A stretch of 61,295 nt of DNA from Sinomonas mesophila (GTDB lineage Bacteria > Actinomycetota > Actinomycetes > Actinomycetales > Micrococcaceae), in NCBI RefSeq assembly GCF_001999765.1, contig NZ_KV908331.1:40564-101858 (forward strand). The letters are read 5' to 3'. The first letter of the stretch is position 1. Every line of letters starts with the position of its first letter. Position numbers and translations under genes: made by a program. This document shows positions 42,740 through 50,912 of this stretch, piece by piece. The notes under the pieces are model-generated. The model did not search any database and was not told the DNA's origin. It saw only the letters and a list, made by a program, of their open reading frames with translations.

Positions 42740-44551
42740 ATGAAGAAAGTCCTGATTGCCAACCGCGGGGAGATTGCCGTGCGGATCATCCGCGCGTGCT
42801 CGGACGAGGGGCTCGCCTCCGTCGCGGTCTACTCCGAGCCCGACGCCGACGCCCTGCACGTGCGCCTCGCCGACGAGGCCGTGCCGCTCGGCGGCGTGAC
42901 GAGCGCCGAGAGCTACCTCGACATGGCCAAGGTCATCGACGCGGCCCGGCGGTCCGGCGCCGACGCCGTCCACCCGGGCTACGGCTTCCTCTCGGAGAAC
43001 GCGGACTTCGCCCAGGCCGTCGCCGACGCCGGCCTGACGTGGATCGGCCCGTCCCCGGAGTCGATTCGGACGCTCGGGAACAAGGTCACCGCCCGCGAGA
43101 TCGCCGTCCGGGCGGGCGCCCCGCTCGTGCCCGGCAGCGACGGCCCCGTCGCGGACGCTGCCGAGGTGCGCGCCTTCGCCGAGGCGCACGGCCTCCCGGT
43201 CGCCATCAAGGCTGCGTTCGGCGGCGGCGGGCGCGGGCTCAAGATCGCCCGGCGGTTGGAGGACATCGAGGACGCCTTCGGCTCCGCCGTGCGGGAGGCC
43301 GTCGCGGCGTTCGGGCGGGGCGAGTGCTTCGTCGAGCGCTTCCTCGACCGGCCCCGGCACGTCGAGGCGCAGGTCCTCGCGGACATGCACGGAAACGTCG
43401 CCGTGCTCGGCACCCGCGACTGCTCCCTCCAGCGCCGCCACCAGAAGCTCGTCGAGGAGGCCCCGGCGCCGTTCCTGAGCGATGCGCAGCGCCGCGAGAT
43501 CCACGACTCGGCCCGGCGGATCTGCCGTGAGGCCGGATACCACGGCGCCGGGACGGTCGAGTACCTCGTGGGCGTCGACGGAACCATCAGCTTCCTCGAG
43601 GTCAACACGCGCCTCCAAGTCGAGCACCCCGTCACCGAGGAGGTCTTCGGCGTCGACCTCGTGCGGGAGCAGTTCCGCATCGCCGCCGGCGCAGTCCTCG
43701 ACCTTCCCGAGGACCCGGAGCCGCGCGGCCACGCGTTCGAGTTCCGGCTCAACGCCGAGGATCCCGCGCGCGGCTTCCTCCCAGCGCCGGGCGCTGTGGA
43801 GCGCTTCGAACCGCCCACGGGCGCGGGCATCCGCATCGACACGGGCGTGCGCTCGGGCTCGACCGTCCCCGGGGAGTACGACTCGCTCATGGCCAAGCTC
43901 ATCGTCCGCGGCGAGGACCGCCAGCAGGCGCTGCGCCGCGCCCGGGCCGCCCTCGACGAGATGGCGATCGAGGGCATCCCGAGCGTCCTGCCGTTCCACC
44001 GCGCCGTCGTCCGCGCCCCCGAGTTCTCCTCGGCCGAGCGCCTCGGCGTGTACACCACGTGGATCGAGACCGAGTTCGCCGAGCCGCTCGCGGCCTCGCC
44101 CGAGATCGCCCGCACCGCCCCGGACGCCGCCCGCACGACCCTCACGGTCGAGATCGACGGCCGCGCCGTGCAGCTCGGCCTGCCCGCGCGCCTCTACGAC
44201 GCGCTGCTCACTGGAGGGGGAGCCCGTGGCGGAGCCGGGGCGGCGGGCGGGGCCGGATCGGCGGCGGGCGCGGCCGGAGCGGCGGCGGGCGCGGCCGGAT
44301 CGGGGGCAGGCGTCGGTGCCGGCTCCGGCGCGGACGACGACGGCGAGCTCGCCTCGCCGATGTCGGGCTCGCTGGTCGCGTGGCTCGTCGAGGACGGCGC
44401 CGAGGTCGAGGCGGGCCAGCCCGTCGTCGTGCTCGAGGCGATGAAGATGGAGACGACCGTGTCCGCGCACCGCGCCGGCACCGTGGCGAGGAGCGCGCTC
44501 GAGCCGGGCGGCGCCGTCGTGCGCGGGCAGGCGCTCGCCATGATCGGCTGA
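42740..44551 (+). CDS. Biotin carboxylase / biotin carboxyl carrier fusion
   Basis: A 603-residue acyl-CoA-carboxylase alpha-type protein. Biotin carboxylase domain: [21 protein letters not shown]-grasp [25 protein letters not shown] Gly/Ala-rich linker (about 490-532, coded by 21-bp-period repeats) leads to the carrier domain with the biotinylation motif EAMKMET. No carboxyltransferase (beta) gene is adjacent; instead the gene sits 15 bp after pxpBC, an arrangement also seen in other bacteria. Its role with oxoprolinase is unclear. GAAGGAT precedes the ATG. Confidence 0.9.
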   Translation: MKKVLIANRGEIAVRIIRACSDEGLASVAVYSEPDADALHVRLADEAVPLGGVTSAESYLDMAKVIDAARRSGADAVHPGYGFLSENADFAQAVADAGLTWIGPSPESIRTLGNKVTAREIAVRAGAPLVPGSDGPVADAAEVRAFAEAHGLPVAIKAAFGGGGRGLKIARRLEDIEDAFGSAVREAVAAFGRGECFVERFLDRPRHVEAQVLADMHGNVAVLGTRDCSLQRRHQKLVEEAPAPFLSDAQRREIHDSARRICREAGYHGAGTVEYLVGVDGTISFLEVNTRLQVEHPVTEEVFGVDLVREQFRIAAGAVLDLPEDPEPRGHAFEFRLNAEDPARGFLPAPGAVERFEPPTGAGIRIDTGVRSGSTVPGEYDSLMAKLIVRGEDRQQALRRARAALDEMAIEGIPSVLPFHRAVVRAPEFSSAERLGVYTTWIETEFAEPLAASPEIARTAPDAARTTLTVEIDGRAVQLGLPARLYDALLTGGGARGGAGAAGGAGSAAGAAGAAAGAAGSGAGVGAGSGADDDGELASPMSGSLVAWLVEDGAEVEAGQPVVVLEAMKMETTVSAHRAGTVARSALEPGGAVVRGQALAMIG

Positions 44552-44584
44552 CGGCAGCGGCGGGCCCCGGGGGGCCGGCCTCGG

Positions 44585-44590
44585 TAGATT
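44585..44590 (+). promoter_or_regulatory. -10 element of leaderless gntR promoter
   Basis: TAGATT stands 6 nt before the ATG at 44597, suggesting that the regulator has its own leaderless transcript inside the pxp operon. Confidence 0.5.
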
Positions 44591-44596
44591 GGTGGC

Positions 44597-45277
44597 ATGC
44601 CGATGAACGCCGCCCTGGAGGGGATCGAGAGCTCGCACGCGACCCACGCGCACACCGGCGCGTGGGTCGCTGCCGTGCTGCGCGAGCGGATCTCCGCGGG
44701 CAAGCTCCCACCGGGCACGAAGCTCTCCGAGCAGGCCCTCGCGGAGGCCCTCAAGGTCTCCCGGAACACGCTGCGCGAGGCGTTCACGGTTCTTGCCGGC
44801 GAGTCGATGGTGCAGAGGATCCCCAACCGGGGCGTCTTCGTCGCCTCGCCCGGCGCCGACGACGTGCGCGAGATGTACCGCGTCCGGGGCCTGATCGAGC
44901 CTGCCGCCGTCCTGTGGGGCGAGCCGGACGAGGCCGACTTCGCGGCGATGGACGCCGTCATCGCCCGGGCGCGATTGGCCCTCGCCGAGGGCTCCGTCCC
45001 CGGCATGGCGGACGCCAATCAGGAACTGCACAAGGCGATCGTCGCCACGACGCGCAGCGCCTCGCTCCAGGAGCTCATGGAGCGAGTGCTGGCCGAGATG
45101 CGCCTAGTGTTCCACGCGATGGCCACGACGCCGGACTTCCACAGCCACTACGTCGAGCGGAACGCGGCGCTCGTCGACCGTATCCGGTCCGGCGAGCGCG
45201 AGGGGGCCGCCGCGGATCTGCGCGAGTACCTCGCGGCCGCCGAGCACGAGCTCCTCGTGCACATCGGCGCGGCGTGA
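44597..45277 (+). CDS. GntR-family regulator with FCD domain
   Basis: A 226-residue regulator. The winged helix-turn-helix spans RISAGKLPPGTKLSEQALAEALKVSRNTLREAF. The helical FCD effector domain follows, with VRGLIEPAAVLW, the NQELHKAIV metal/ligand motif and HYVERNAAL. It closes the pxp operon and probably responds to 5-oxoproline or glutamate-related ligand, binding the ATTGTTGAACAAT palindrome ahead of pxpA. The stop codon lies in the first unit of a 16-bp tandem repeat. Confidence 0.9.
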   Translation: MPMNAALEGIESSHATHAHTGAWVAAVLRERISAGKLPPGTKLSEQALAEALKVSRNTLREAFTVLAGESMVQRIPNRGVFVASPGADDVREMYRVRGLIEPAAVLWGEPDEADFAAMDAVIARARLALAEGSVPGMADANQELHKAIVATTRSASLQELMERVLAEMRLVFHAMATTPDFHSHYVERNAALVDRIRSGEREGAAADLREYLAAAEHELLVHIGAA

Positions 45278-45321
45278 CGGGGGCGGGGCGTGACGGGGGC
45301 TGGGTGTGACGGGGGCGGGGC
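45274..45321. repeat. Three 16-bp tandem repeats overlapping the gntR stop
   Basis: GTGACGGGGGCGGGGC at 45274 and 45306, with a variant at 45290. The TGA of the regulator is inside the first copy. Confidence 0.9.
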
Positions 45322-45327
45322 GCAGCG

Positions 45328-45495
45328 CGCAGAGTTCCCCATCCTTGCCACCGGACTTCCCCATCTTTGGCCTTCAATTGGGTCGATGAAAGCCTGAGGA
45401 TCCGCGGAATCATGCGGATCCCTCCGCCGACGCCGTCCGGGGGTCGGGGCAAAGCTGGGGAGTTCGGTACACAAAGCTGGGGAGTTCGGTACGCA
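45328..45495. repeat. Palindromically arranged intergenic element
   Basis: This fills most of the 252-bp gap between gntR and the methylase gene; no ORF or RNA gene is seen. Two copies of AAAGCTGGGGAGTTCGGTAC (45451-45470, 45473-45492) face, in opposite orientation, two related TTCCCCATCyTTG copies at about 45334-45370. At the centre GGATCCGC (45398-45405) pairs with GCGGATCC (45414-45421). Confidence 0.65.
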
Positions 45496-45517
45496 TCGAC
45501 GCGTGCCGCGGAGCCCC

Positions 45518-45523
45518 TACGCT
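45518..45523 (+). promoter_or_regulatory. -10 element of leaderless methylase promoter
   Basis: TACGCT stands 6 nt before the GTG at 45530. Confidence 0.55.
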
Positions 45524-45529
45524 TGTCCG

Positions 45530-46195
45530 GTGACAGAAAAGCGTGAGGAGAGCGGCCGTCCTGAACACACTCGCGTCGCGGTGCATCAGGTCGGCGTCGG
45601 ACCGTGGGAGGGCCCATGGCCCGAGGGCGACCACTGGGACCCCGAGCTCCTAGCGCACGGCGACCGCCGCAACGTCCTGGACAGGTACCGCTACTGGAGG
45701 CACGAGGCGATCGTCGCCGAGCTCGACACGCGTCGGCACGAGTTCCACGTCGCGATCGAGAACTGGCAGCACGACCTCAACATCGGCACGGTCGTGCGCA
45801 CCGCGAACGCGTTCCTCGCCAAGGAGGTGCACATCATCGGACGACGGCGGTGGAACCGGCGGGGCGCGATGGTCACCGACCGCTACCAGCACGTCCGGCA
45901 CCATCCCACCGTCGAGGACTTCGTCGACTGGGCCCACGCCGAGGGCCTGCCGATCCTCGCCGTCGACCTCTTCCCCGACTCCGTCCCGCTCGAGACCTAC
46001 GAGCTCCCCCGCCGCTGCGTCCTCGTCTTCGGCCAGGAGGGCCCCGGCCTGACGCCTGAGGTGCACGAGGCCGCCGACGCGACGCTCTCGATCGAGCAGT
46101 TCGGCTCGACCCGCTCGATCAACGCCGCCTCGGCTGCCGCGATCGCGATGCACGCCTGGGTGCGCCGCCACGTGTTCGGGCAGCGCGTGGAGTGA
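45530..46195 (+). CDS. SpoU/TrmH-family RNA 2'-O-methyltransferase
   Basis: A 221-residue SPOUT methylase. Family motif 1 is ENWQHDLNIGTVVRTANAFLAKEVHIIG; motifs 2 and 3 are LVFGQEGPGLTPEVHEAAD and the knot stretch SIEQFGSTRSINAASAAAIAMHAW. The GTG at 45530 is chosen because TACGCT lies 6 nt before it; a GTG at 45503 is in frame but lies upstream of that -10. It methylates a ribose in tRNA or rRNA; the target cannot be told. The stop is followed 20 nt later by a DUF1801 gene. Confidence 0.9.
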   Translation: MTEKREESGRPEHTRVAVHQVGVGPWEGPWPEGDHWDPELLAHGDRRNVLDRYRYWRHEAIVAELDTRRHEFHVAIENWQHDLNIGTVVRTANAFLAKEVHIIGRRRWNRRGAMVTDRYQHVRHHPTVEDFVDWAHAEGLPILAVDLFPDSVPLETYELPRRCVLVFGQEGPGLTPEVHEAADATLSIEQFGSTRSINAASAAAIAMHAWVRRHVFGQRVE

Positions 46196-46203
46196 GGAAG
46201 AAA

Positions 46204-46209
46204 TACCCT
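46204..46209 (+). promoter_or_regulatory. -10 element of leaderless DUF1801 gene
   Basis: TACCCT stands 6 nt before the ATG at 46216. Confidence 0.5.
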
Positions 46210-46215
46210 GAGCGC

Positions 46216-46620
46216 ATGGCCGAAGCGAAGACCCACCCCACGGACGTCCCCGTCGCCGAGTTCCTCGCCGCCGTCGAGCCAGCCGGCAGGCGCGAGGACG
46301 GGTTCATCCTCAAGGAGCTGTTCGACCGCGTCACCGGCGAAGAGCCCGTGATGTGGGGCCCTTCGATGGTGGGCTACGGCACCGAGCACTACACGTACAC
46401 GACCGGCCGCGAGGGTGACTGGTTCGCCGTCGGCTTCTCGCCGCGCAAGGCGAGTATCTCCCTCTACGGCCTCCAGCGGCCGGGGAACGAGCAGCTCATC
46501 GCTGGGCTCGGCAAGGCCAAGCTCGGCGTCGCCTGCATCTGGGTGGGGCGCCTCGGCACGATCGACCTCGGCGTGCTCGAGGAGCTCATCGCACGGTCCT
46601 GGGCGGCAGCACGGGGCTGA
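46216..46620 (+). CDS. DUF1801 (YdhG-like) domain protein
   Basis: A 134-residue cytosolic protein of the DUF1801 fold. Markers are the N-terminal helix AEFLAAVEPAGRREDGFILKELFDRVTGEEP, MWGPSMVGYGTEHYTY and SLYGL. An in-frame GTG at 46192 overlapping the methylase stop is possible, but the ATG at 46216 begins the conserved sequence and has a -10 hexamer 6 nt before it. Biochemical function is unknown. Confidence 0.85.
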   Translation: MAEAKTHPTDVPVAEFLAAVEPAGRREDGFILKELFDRVTGEEPVMWGPSMVGYGTEHYTYTTGREGDWFAVGFSPRKASISLYGLQRPGNEQLIAGLGKAKLGVACIWVGRLGTIDLGVLEELIARSWAAARG

Positions 46621-46637
46621 CATGCGTCGGCTGGTCC

Positions 46638-46666
46638 TTGGAACTGTCGGACCCTCTCGATAGGGT
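46638..46666 (+). promoter_or_regulatory. Promoter of the DHFR-like gene, leaderless
   Basis: TTGGAA (46638-46643), a 17-bp spacer and TAGGGT (46661-46666), with the ATG 6 nt later. This is a near-consensus sigma-70 promoter for a leaderless mRNA. Confidence 0.7.
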
Positions 46667-46672
46667 CGAGCC

Positions 46673-47224
46673 ATGGGCCAGATTCAGGTACACGAGTTCA
46701 TCGCGCTTGACGGGGTCTTCGAGAATCCCGCGTGGACGGCCGAATGGTGGCCATGGGATCCGCGGATGGAGCAAACCGTCGGCGGCATCACGGCGGCTTC
46801 GACGGCGATCCTCCTGGGCCGGACAACCTACGAGATGTTCGCGCCGGCGTGGTCCACCCGCACGGCAGAGGAGGACCCGGGCGCCCCGTTCTTCAACGAG
46901 ACCCCGAAGTATGTCGTGGCGTCGAACGAGTTGACCGTGGACTGGAACAACTCGCACTGGATCGGCCCGTACAACCCCGACGAGATCCGCCGGCTCAAGT
47001 CCGAGACCGAGGGCGACATCTACATCAGCGGCAGCGGGCAGCTCGTGCGCGCTCTCCTCGCGGACGGCCTCGTCGACCAGCTCCACCTCTTCGTCTACCC
47101 GATCGCCCTCGGCAAGGGCGAGAAGCTCTGGGGCGAGGGCGTCGACTCGACGAAGCTCGCGCTCAAGGACTCCGAGGCGTACAGCAACGGCGTCGTGCAC
47201 CTCTGCTACGGACCGGCGCAGTAG
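46673..47224 (+). CDS. Dihydrofolate-reductase-like (RibD_C) protein
   Basis: A 183-residue RibD C-terminal/DHFR-like protein. QIQVHEFIALDGVFENP is the family opening; ILLGRTTYEMFAPAW, YVVASNELT, GDIYISGSGQLVRALLADGLVDQLHLFVYPIALGKG follow in the expected order. Proteins of this group bind NADPH and reduce unknown substrates. It is leaderless and two bases ahead of the next gene, with which it probably forms an operon. Confidence 0.9.
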   Translation: MGQIQVHEFIALDGVFENPAWTAEWWPWDPRMEQTVGGITAASTAILLGRTTYEMFAPAWSTRTAEEDPGAPFFNETPKYVVASNELTVDWNNSHWIGPYNPDEIRRLKSETEGDIYISGSGQLVRALLADGLVDQLHLFVYPIALGKGEKLWGEGVDSTKLALKDSEAYSNGVVHLCYGPAQ

Positions 47225-47226
47225 CC

Positions 47227-47670
47227 GTGTTCGCGCTCAGCTCGGCGTCCTTCGCCGACGGGCAGGAGATGCCCCAGAAGCACGGCAACAAGGTCCAGAA
47301 CGTCTCGCCCGAGCTGTCCTGGACCGACCCGCCGGAGGGCACCCGCTCGTTCGCGCTCTCCGTCGTGGACTGGCACCCCGTCGCGCGGGGCTACGTCCAC
47401 TGGCTCGTCGTCGACCTCCCGGCGGATGCCCGCGGCCTCGAGGAGGGCGCCCACGACGCCGGCCTGCCGGGCCGGGCGCGCGAGGTCGCCCCCTACGCGG
47501 GGCCGTTCCCGCCGGCCGGGACGCACGACTACGACTTCATCCTCTACGCGCTCGACACCGAGCACGCCGATGTCCGGGGCAAGGGCGACCTCAAGCACTT
47601 CCTCGCCGCCGTCGAGCCGCACGCGCTCGCGACGGCCAAGCTCGTCGGGAAGTTCACGAAGCAGGGGTAG
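47227..47670 (+). CDS. YbhB/YbcL (Raf kinase inhibitor-like, PEBP) protein
   Basis: A 147-residue PEBP-fold protein. NVSPELSWTDPPEGTRSFALSVVD, HWLVVDLPAD and GTHDYDFILYALDTE form the conserved ligand pocket. There is no signal peptide, so it is the cytosolic form. The GTG start lies 2 nt after the upstream stop. Function in bacteria is not established. Confidence 0.9.
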   Translation: MFALSSASFADGQEMPQKHGNKVQNVSPELSWTDPPEGTRSFALSVVDWHPVARGYVHWLVVDLPADARGLEEGAHDAGLPGRAREVAPYAGPFPPAGTHDYDFILYALDTEHADVRGKGDLKHFLAAVEPHALATAKLVGKFTKQG

Positions 47671-47676
47671 ACGCGC

Positions 47677-48648
47677 GTGAACCGCGTCGTCGTCGTGGGC
47701 TCGCTCAACGCCGACCTGACCGTGTACTGCCCGCGGCTGCCGAAGCCGGGGGAGACCATCGCTGGCTCCGGCACGGCACTCGGTCCCGGCGGGAAGGGCG
47801 CCAATCAGGCCGTTGCCGCGGGCCGCTCGGGCGCCGACGTCGTGCTCGTCGGCGCCGTGGGCGACGACGCCAACGGCGCCATGCTGCGCGACGCCGTCGC
47901 CGACGCGGGCGTCGACGTGACGCACGTGCGCACCGTCTCCGGCGAAGCCACGGGCATGGCGATCATCACCGTCGACGACTCCGCCGAGAACTGCATCGTC
48001 ACGACCGCGGGCGCCAACGGGCTCGTCTCGGCGGACGACGTCGGGCTGGCGCAGGAGGCGTTCGACGGCGCCGCCGTCGTGTGCCTGTGCCGCGAGGTGG
48101 CCGACGACGCCCTCCTCGCCGCGGCCCTCGCGGCCCGCGAGGCGGGCGCGACGGTGGTGTTCAATGCGTCGCCCTCCGGCGACCTCGCGCCCGAGCTGCT
48201 CGACGCCGTCGACATCCTGCTCGTCAACGCCCACGAGGCGGCCCAGCTGCTCGGTGGCTCAGGCCTTCCCGCTGCCGGGCTCCAGAGTGCGGCGGAGCGG
48301 GCCGAGGCGTGGGAGGCCGCCGTCGACGGCCTCGCCGCCCGCGGGGTGCGCTGCGCCGTCGTGACGCTCGGCGCGGGAGGCGCCGTCGTGCTCGACGCCG
48401 GGGCGCCGGCGGGGCAGCGGGTGGTGCCGATCGCGCCCCTGCGCGTCGAGGCCGTCGACACGACCGGCGCGGGAGACGCGTTCACGGGCGCTCTGGCCGC
48501 GCGCCTCGCGGCTGGCGACCCCCTCGCCGAGGCCGCGCGCTACGCGGCCGTCGTCGCCGCCCTCGCGACGACGGCCAAGGGCACCCAGGCCGCTTACCCG
48601 CTGCGGGATGAGGTCCTCGCCCGGCTGGCTGAGGGCCGTCTGGGCTGA
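47677..48648 (+). CDS. rbsK: Ribokinase
   Basis: A 323-residue PfkB-family kinase. NRVVVVGSLNADLTVYCPRLPKPGET and GGKGANQAVAAGRSGA are the N-terminal ribokinase signature, DTTGAGDAFTGALA the C-terminal one with the catalytic Asp. The GTG start is 6 nt after the upstream gene. It probably phosphorylates ribose or deoxyribose; no ribose transporter is adjacent. Ketodeoxygluconate kinase, which the uronide pathway needs, is in the same superfamily but the motifs here favour ribokinase. Confidence 0.88.
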   Translation: MNRVVVVGSLNADLTVYCPRLPKPGETIAGSGTALGPGGKGANQAVAAGRSGADVVLVGAVGDDANGAMLRDAVADAGVDVTHVRTVSGEATGMAIITVDDSAENCIVTTAGANGLVSADDVGLAQEAFDGAAVVCLCREVADDALLAAALAAREAGATVVFNASPSGDLAPELLDAVDILLVNAHEAAQLLGGSGLPAAGLQSAAERAEAWEAAVDGLAARGVRCAVVTLGAGGAVVLDAGAPAGQRVVPIAPLRVEAVDTTGAGDAFTGALAARLAAGDPLAEAARYAAVVAALATTAKGTQAAYPLRDEVLARLAEGRLG

Positions 48649-48650
48649 GC

Positions 48651-49037
48651 TCACCCGACGGGGACCGCGGCCCGAGTGAACCCGGCAAGCTGCCGGGAGA
48701 ACTGGGCCAGAGGCTCGCCGGCCTCCTCGTACCACTGGGTCATGACCGCCGGGGGCTGGCCCAGCGCCACGGCATAGTTGACGGACTCGAGCCACGACCC
48801 GGAGTCGGCGATGTGCTTGGCGGCGATGGACATGTGGTTGGCCATCGACTCCGCGTCGGCATGGACCTGGAGGCTCGTGATCTGCCGGCCCGCTTCGTCG
48901 GCGAAGAGCTGGAAGACGAGCATCCTGGGCTCGCGGGCCTCCACGAGACGGGCGACCTCGCGGGCCGCCTCCAGCGCCTCGTTGAAGTGCCCAGCGCGGA
49001 CGGTGAAGGTGCTGAGGTAGATGAACGGCTCGGACAT
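48651..49037 (-). CDS. Small ABM-like (dimeric alpha-beta barrel) protein
   Basis: A 128-residue protein whose first 95 residues look like an antibiotic-biosynthesis-monooxygenase-type ferredoxin-like fold (FIYLSTFTVRAGHFNEALEAAREVARLVEAREP, FQLFADEAG, VHADAESMANHM). GAGGAGG is 5 nt before the ATG. Whether it is an oxygenase, a heme-type enzyme or a ligand-binding protein is open. It is divergent from the LuxR regulator at 49212, which may control it. Confidence 0.7.
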   Translation of the reverse strand: MSEPFIYLSTFTVRAGHFNEALEAAREVARLVEAREPRMLVFQLFADEAGRQITSLQVHADAESMANHMSIAAKHIADSGSWLESVNYAVALGQPPAVMTQWYEEAGEPLAQFSRQLAGFTRAAVPVG

Positions 49038-49169
49038 GACGGCCTCCTCGGGTCGGGACCCGCCCTGTGCGGATCACCTTCAGGGTCCCGCCCGCTCCCC
49101 GCCCCGGGCATCGGCAGGTGGGGCCGATTCCGGCCCTGCGCGGTGGGTAGTTCTGCCCATTCCGCCGGT

Positions 49170-49199
49170 GCCATAGTGGTGTCTGGGCCATAGTGGTGG
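49170..49199. repeat. Two 12-bp direct repeats before the LuxR-type gene
   Basis: GCCATAGTGGTG at 49170-49181 and 49188-49199, with an 18-bp period. They lie in the divergent promoter region and could be binding half-sites of the regulator. Confidence 0.6.
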
Positions 49200-49211
49200 C
49201 TGGAGGTTGAC

Positions 49212-50861
49212 GTGGCTGACGCAGCAGTCCATCTGGCTCACGCGCGGGAACTCCGCCGGAACTCGGAGTGGGGCCCGGCCTGCGATGAGTTCCGTTTCGC
49301 GGGAGGCGTTCCAGAGCTCGACGTGGAGGACCTCGAAGGCTTCGCCGAGTGCGCCCAGATCCTCGGGCTCCGCTCCGAGGCCGTGGCGGCACTGGAACGG
49401 GCGTTCGCGCTCCGCATGGCCGCCGGGCAGGCCCGCGAGGCAGAGTCCTCCGCCTTCTGGCTCTGGGAGGCGTACGCCCTGAACAACGAGTTCGCCCGGG
49501 CGAACGGCTGGATGGCAAGGGTCCGCGAACTCGGCGAACTGAGCGGTGAGTGGCACGAGCATGGCTGGTTTCTCATCACCATGGCCTTCGGGCGCATCGG
49601 GGCCGGCGACTACGGCGGGGCGCGAAGCGTCCTGGCCCGGGCCCATGAGGAGGCCGTGGCCGCCGCCGACCCCGATCAGCTCGCCTTCACGACGCTCCTG
49701 AACGGTCGAGCCCTCATCAAGTCCGGCCGCCTGCGGGACGGACTCGAGCAGCTGGACGGGGCCATGCTCCGGGTCCTTTCAGGTGAGACTTCGCCCCGCG
49801 TGACGAGCCTCCTCTACTGCGCCGCGATCGGCGTGTGCCATCAGGAGGCCCGCGAGGCGTCCCGCGTCCGCGAGTGGAGTGCGGCCCTCGGGGCGTGGCT
49901 TGACCGCATGCCCCGGTTCGGCGGCCCTTTCTACGGCAATTGCCTCACCTACAGGGCGGTCTCCCTGCGGGCGGCAGGCAGATGGGCCGAAGCCCTCACC
50001 GTGCTCGAGGACGCAGTCCGGGGGCTCGCAGAAGGCTCTGCAGGCCGCCTGATCGGCCACGCCCGCTATGAACTCGGTGAGTCGCACCGGCTCCTCGGGC
50101 ATGTGGCTGAGGCAGAGGCTGCCTACAGGGCCGCGGCGTTCTCCGGAGGCCCGACGCAGCCCGGGCTCGCCCTCCTCAGGCTCTCGCTCGGCGACGTCGC
50201 GGCCGCCCTGGCCGGGATGCGGCGGGCGCTGGGCGAGTCGGAGCTGCCGGCGGCGCGCGTCGAGCTGTTGCCTGCCGCGGTGACAGTCTTCATCGCCGCA
50301 GGCGTGCTGGACGACGCGCGCGCAGGCGTGGCAGAGCTGGGCGCGCTGGCCGAGTCCTTTGACTCCGAGAGCGTCCGCGCCGCGCAGGCGCAGGCGGCGG
50401 GTGAGCTGGCGGTGGCCACCGGGGACTGGCAGGCCTCCCTGCCCACGCTGCGGAGGGCGGCCGACCTGTGGCGAGCCCTCGACGTGCCCTATGAGGCGGC
50501 CCGGACGTCGGTTCTGCTCGCCTCCGCCTACCGCGCCGTCGGCGACGAGGAGGCCGCTATGCTCGAACTCGGCTCGGCCCGGGAGGTCTTCTCCCGCCTC
50601 GGCGCTGGGACCGATCTGGCCGTCGTGGAGCGCCTGCTCGCACCGGATGGGGCGCCCTACAGTCTCAGCCCCCGCGAGGTCCAGGTGCTCCGGCTGATCG
50701 TGCGCGGCCTGACGAACCGGGCCATCGCGGGAGAGCTGTTCCTCAGCGAGCGGACCGTCCACCGCCACGTGAGCAACATCTTCGACAAGCTCGGCGTGAG
50801 CTCGCGGACCCAGGCCGCGACCCGGGCCCTGGACCGCGGCATCGTGGGCCTCGCCGAGTGA
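49212..50861 (+). CDS. LuxR-family regulator with TPR-like sensor region
   Basis: A 549-residue regulator. Residues 1-470 are a helical TPR-like solenoid with recurring Ala/Leu-rich helix pairs and no Walker motifs, so it is not a MalT/LAL ATPase. The C-terminal LuxR helix-turn-helix starts at LSPREVQVLRLIVRGLTNR and includes AIAGELFLSERTVHRHVSN. The GTG start has GGAGG upstream. It is divergent from the small ABM-like gene, the most likely local target. Confidence 0.85.
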   Translation: MADAAVHLAHARELRRNSEWGPACDEFRFAGGVPELDVEDLEGFAECAQILGLRSEAVAALERAFALRMAAGQAREAESSAFWLWEAYALNNEFARANGWMARVRELGELSGEWHEHGWFLITMAFGRIGAGDYGGARSVLARAHEEAVAAADPDQLAFTTLLNGRALIKSGRLRDGLEQLDGAMLRVLSGETSPRVTSLLYCAAIGVCHQEAREASRVREWSAALGAWLDRMPRFGGPFYGNCLTYRAVSLRAAGRWAEALTVLEDAVRGLAEGSAGRLIGHARYELGESHRLLGHVAEAEAAYRAAAFSGGPTQPGLALLRLSLGDVAAALAGMRRALGESELPAARVELLPAAVTVFIAAGVLDDARAGVAELGALAESFDSESVRAAQAQAAGELAVATGDWQASLPTLRRAADLWRALDVPYEAARTSVLLASAYRAVGDEEAAMLELGSAREVFSRLGAGTDLAVVERLLAPDGAPYSLSPREVQVLRLIVRGLTNRAIAGELFLSERTVHRHVSNIFDKLGVSSRTQAATRALDRGIVGLAE

Positions 50862-50900
50862 GTCGCCGCCGTGTCGCCAGAATTGTCGGCGGGCTGCGGT

Positions 50901-50906
50901 TAGGTT
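50901..50906 (+). promoter_or_regulatory. -10 element of leaderless lipoprotein gene
   Basis: TAGGTT stands 6 nt before the ATG at 50913. Confidence 0.5.
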
Positions 50907-50912
50907 GACCCC

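Noticed and set aside
44214-44340. Possible frameshift or assembly error in the biotin carboxylase gene
   Set aside because: The Gly/Ala-rich repeats keep the reading frame and join an intact carboxylase domain to an intact EAMKMET carrier domain, as expected for a flexible linker.
40673-45031. 1452-codon open frame opposite the pxp operon
   Set aside because: The translation is compositionally biased with no domains, and the opposite strand carries four convincing genes with overlapping stops and ribosome sites.
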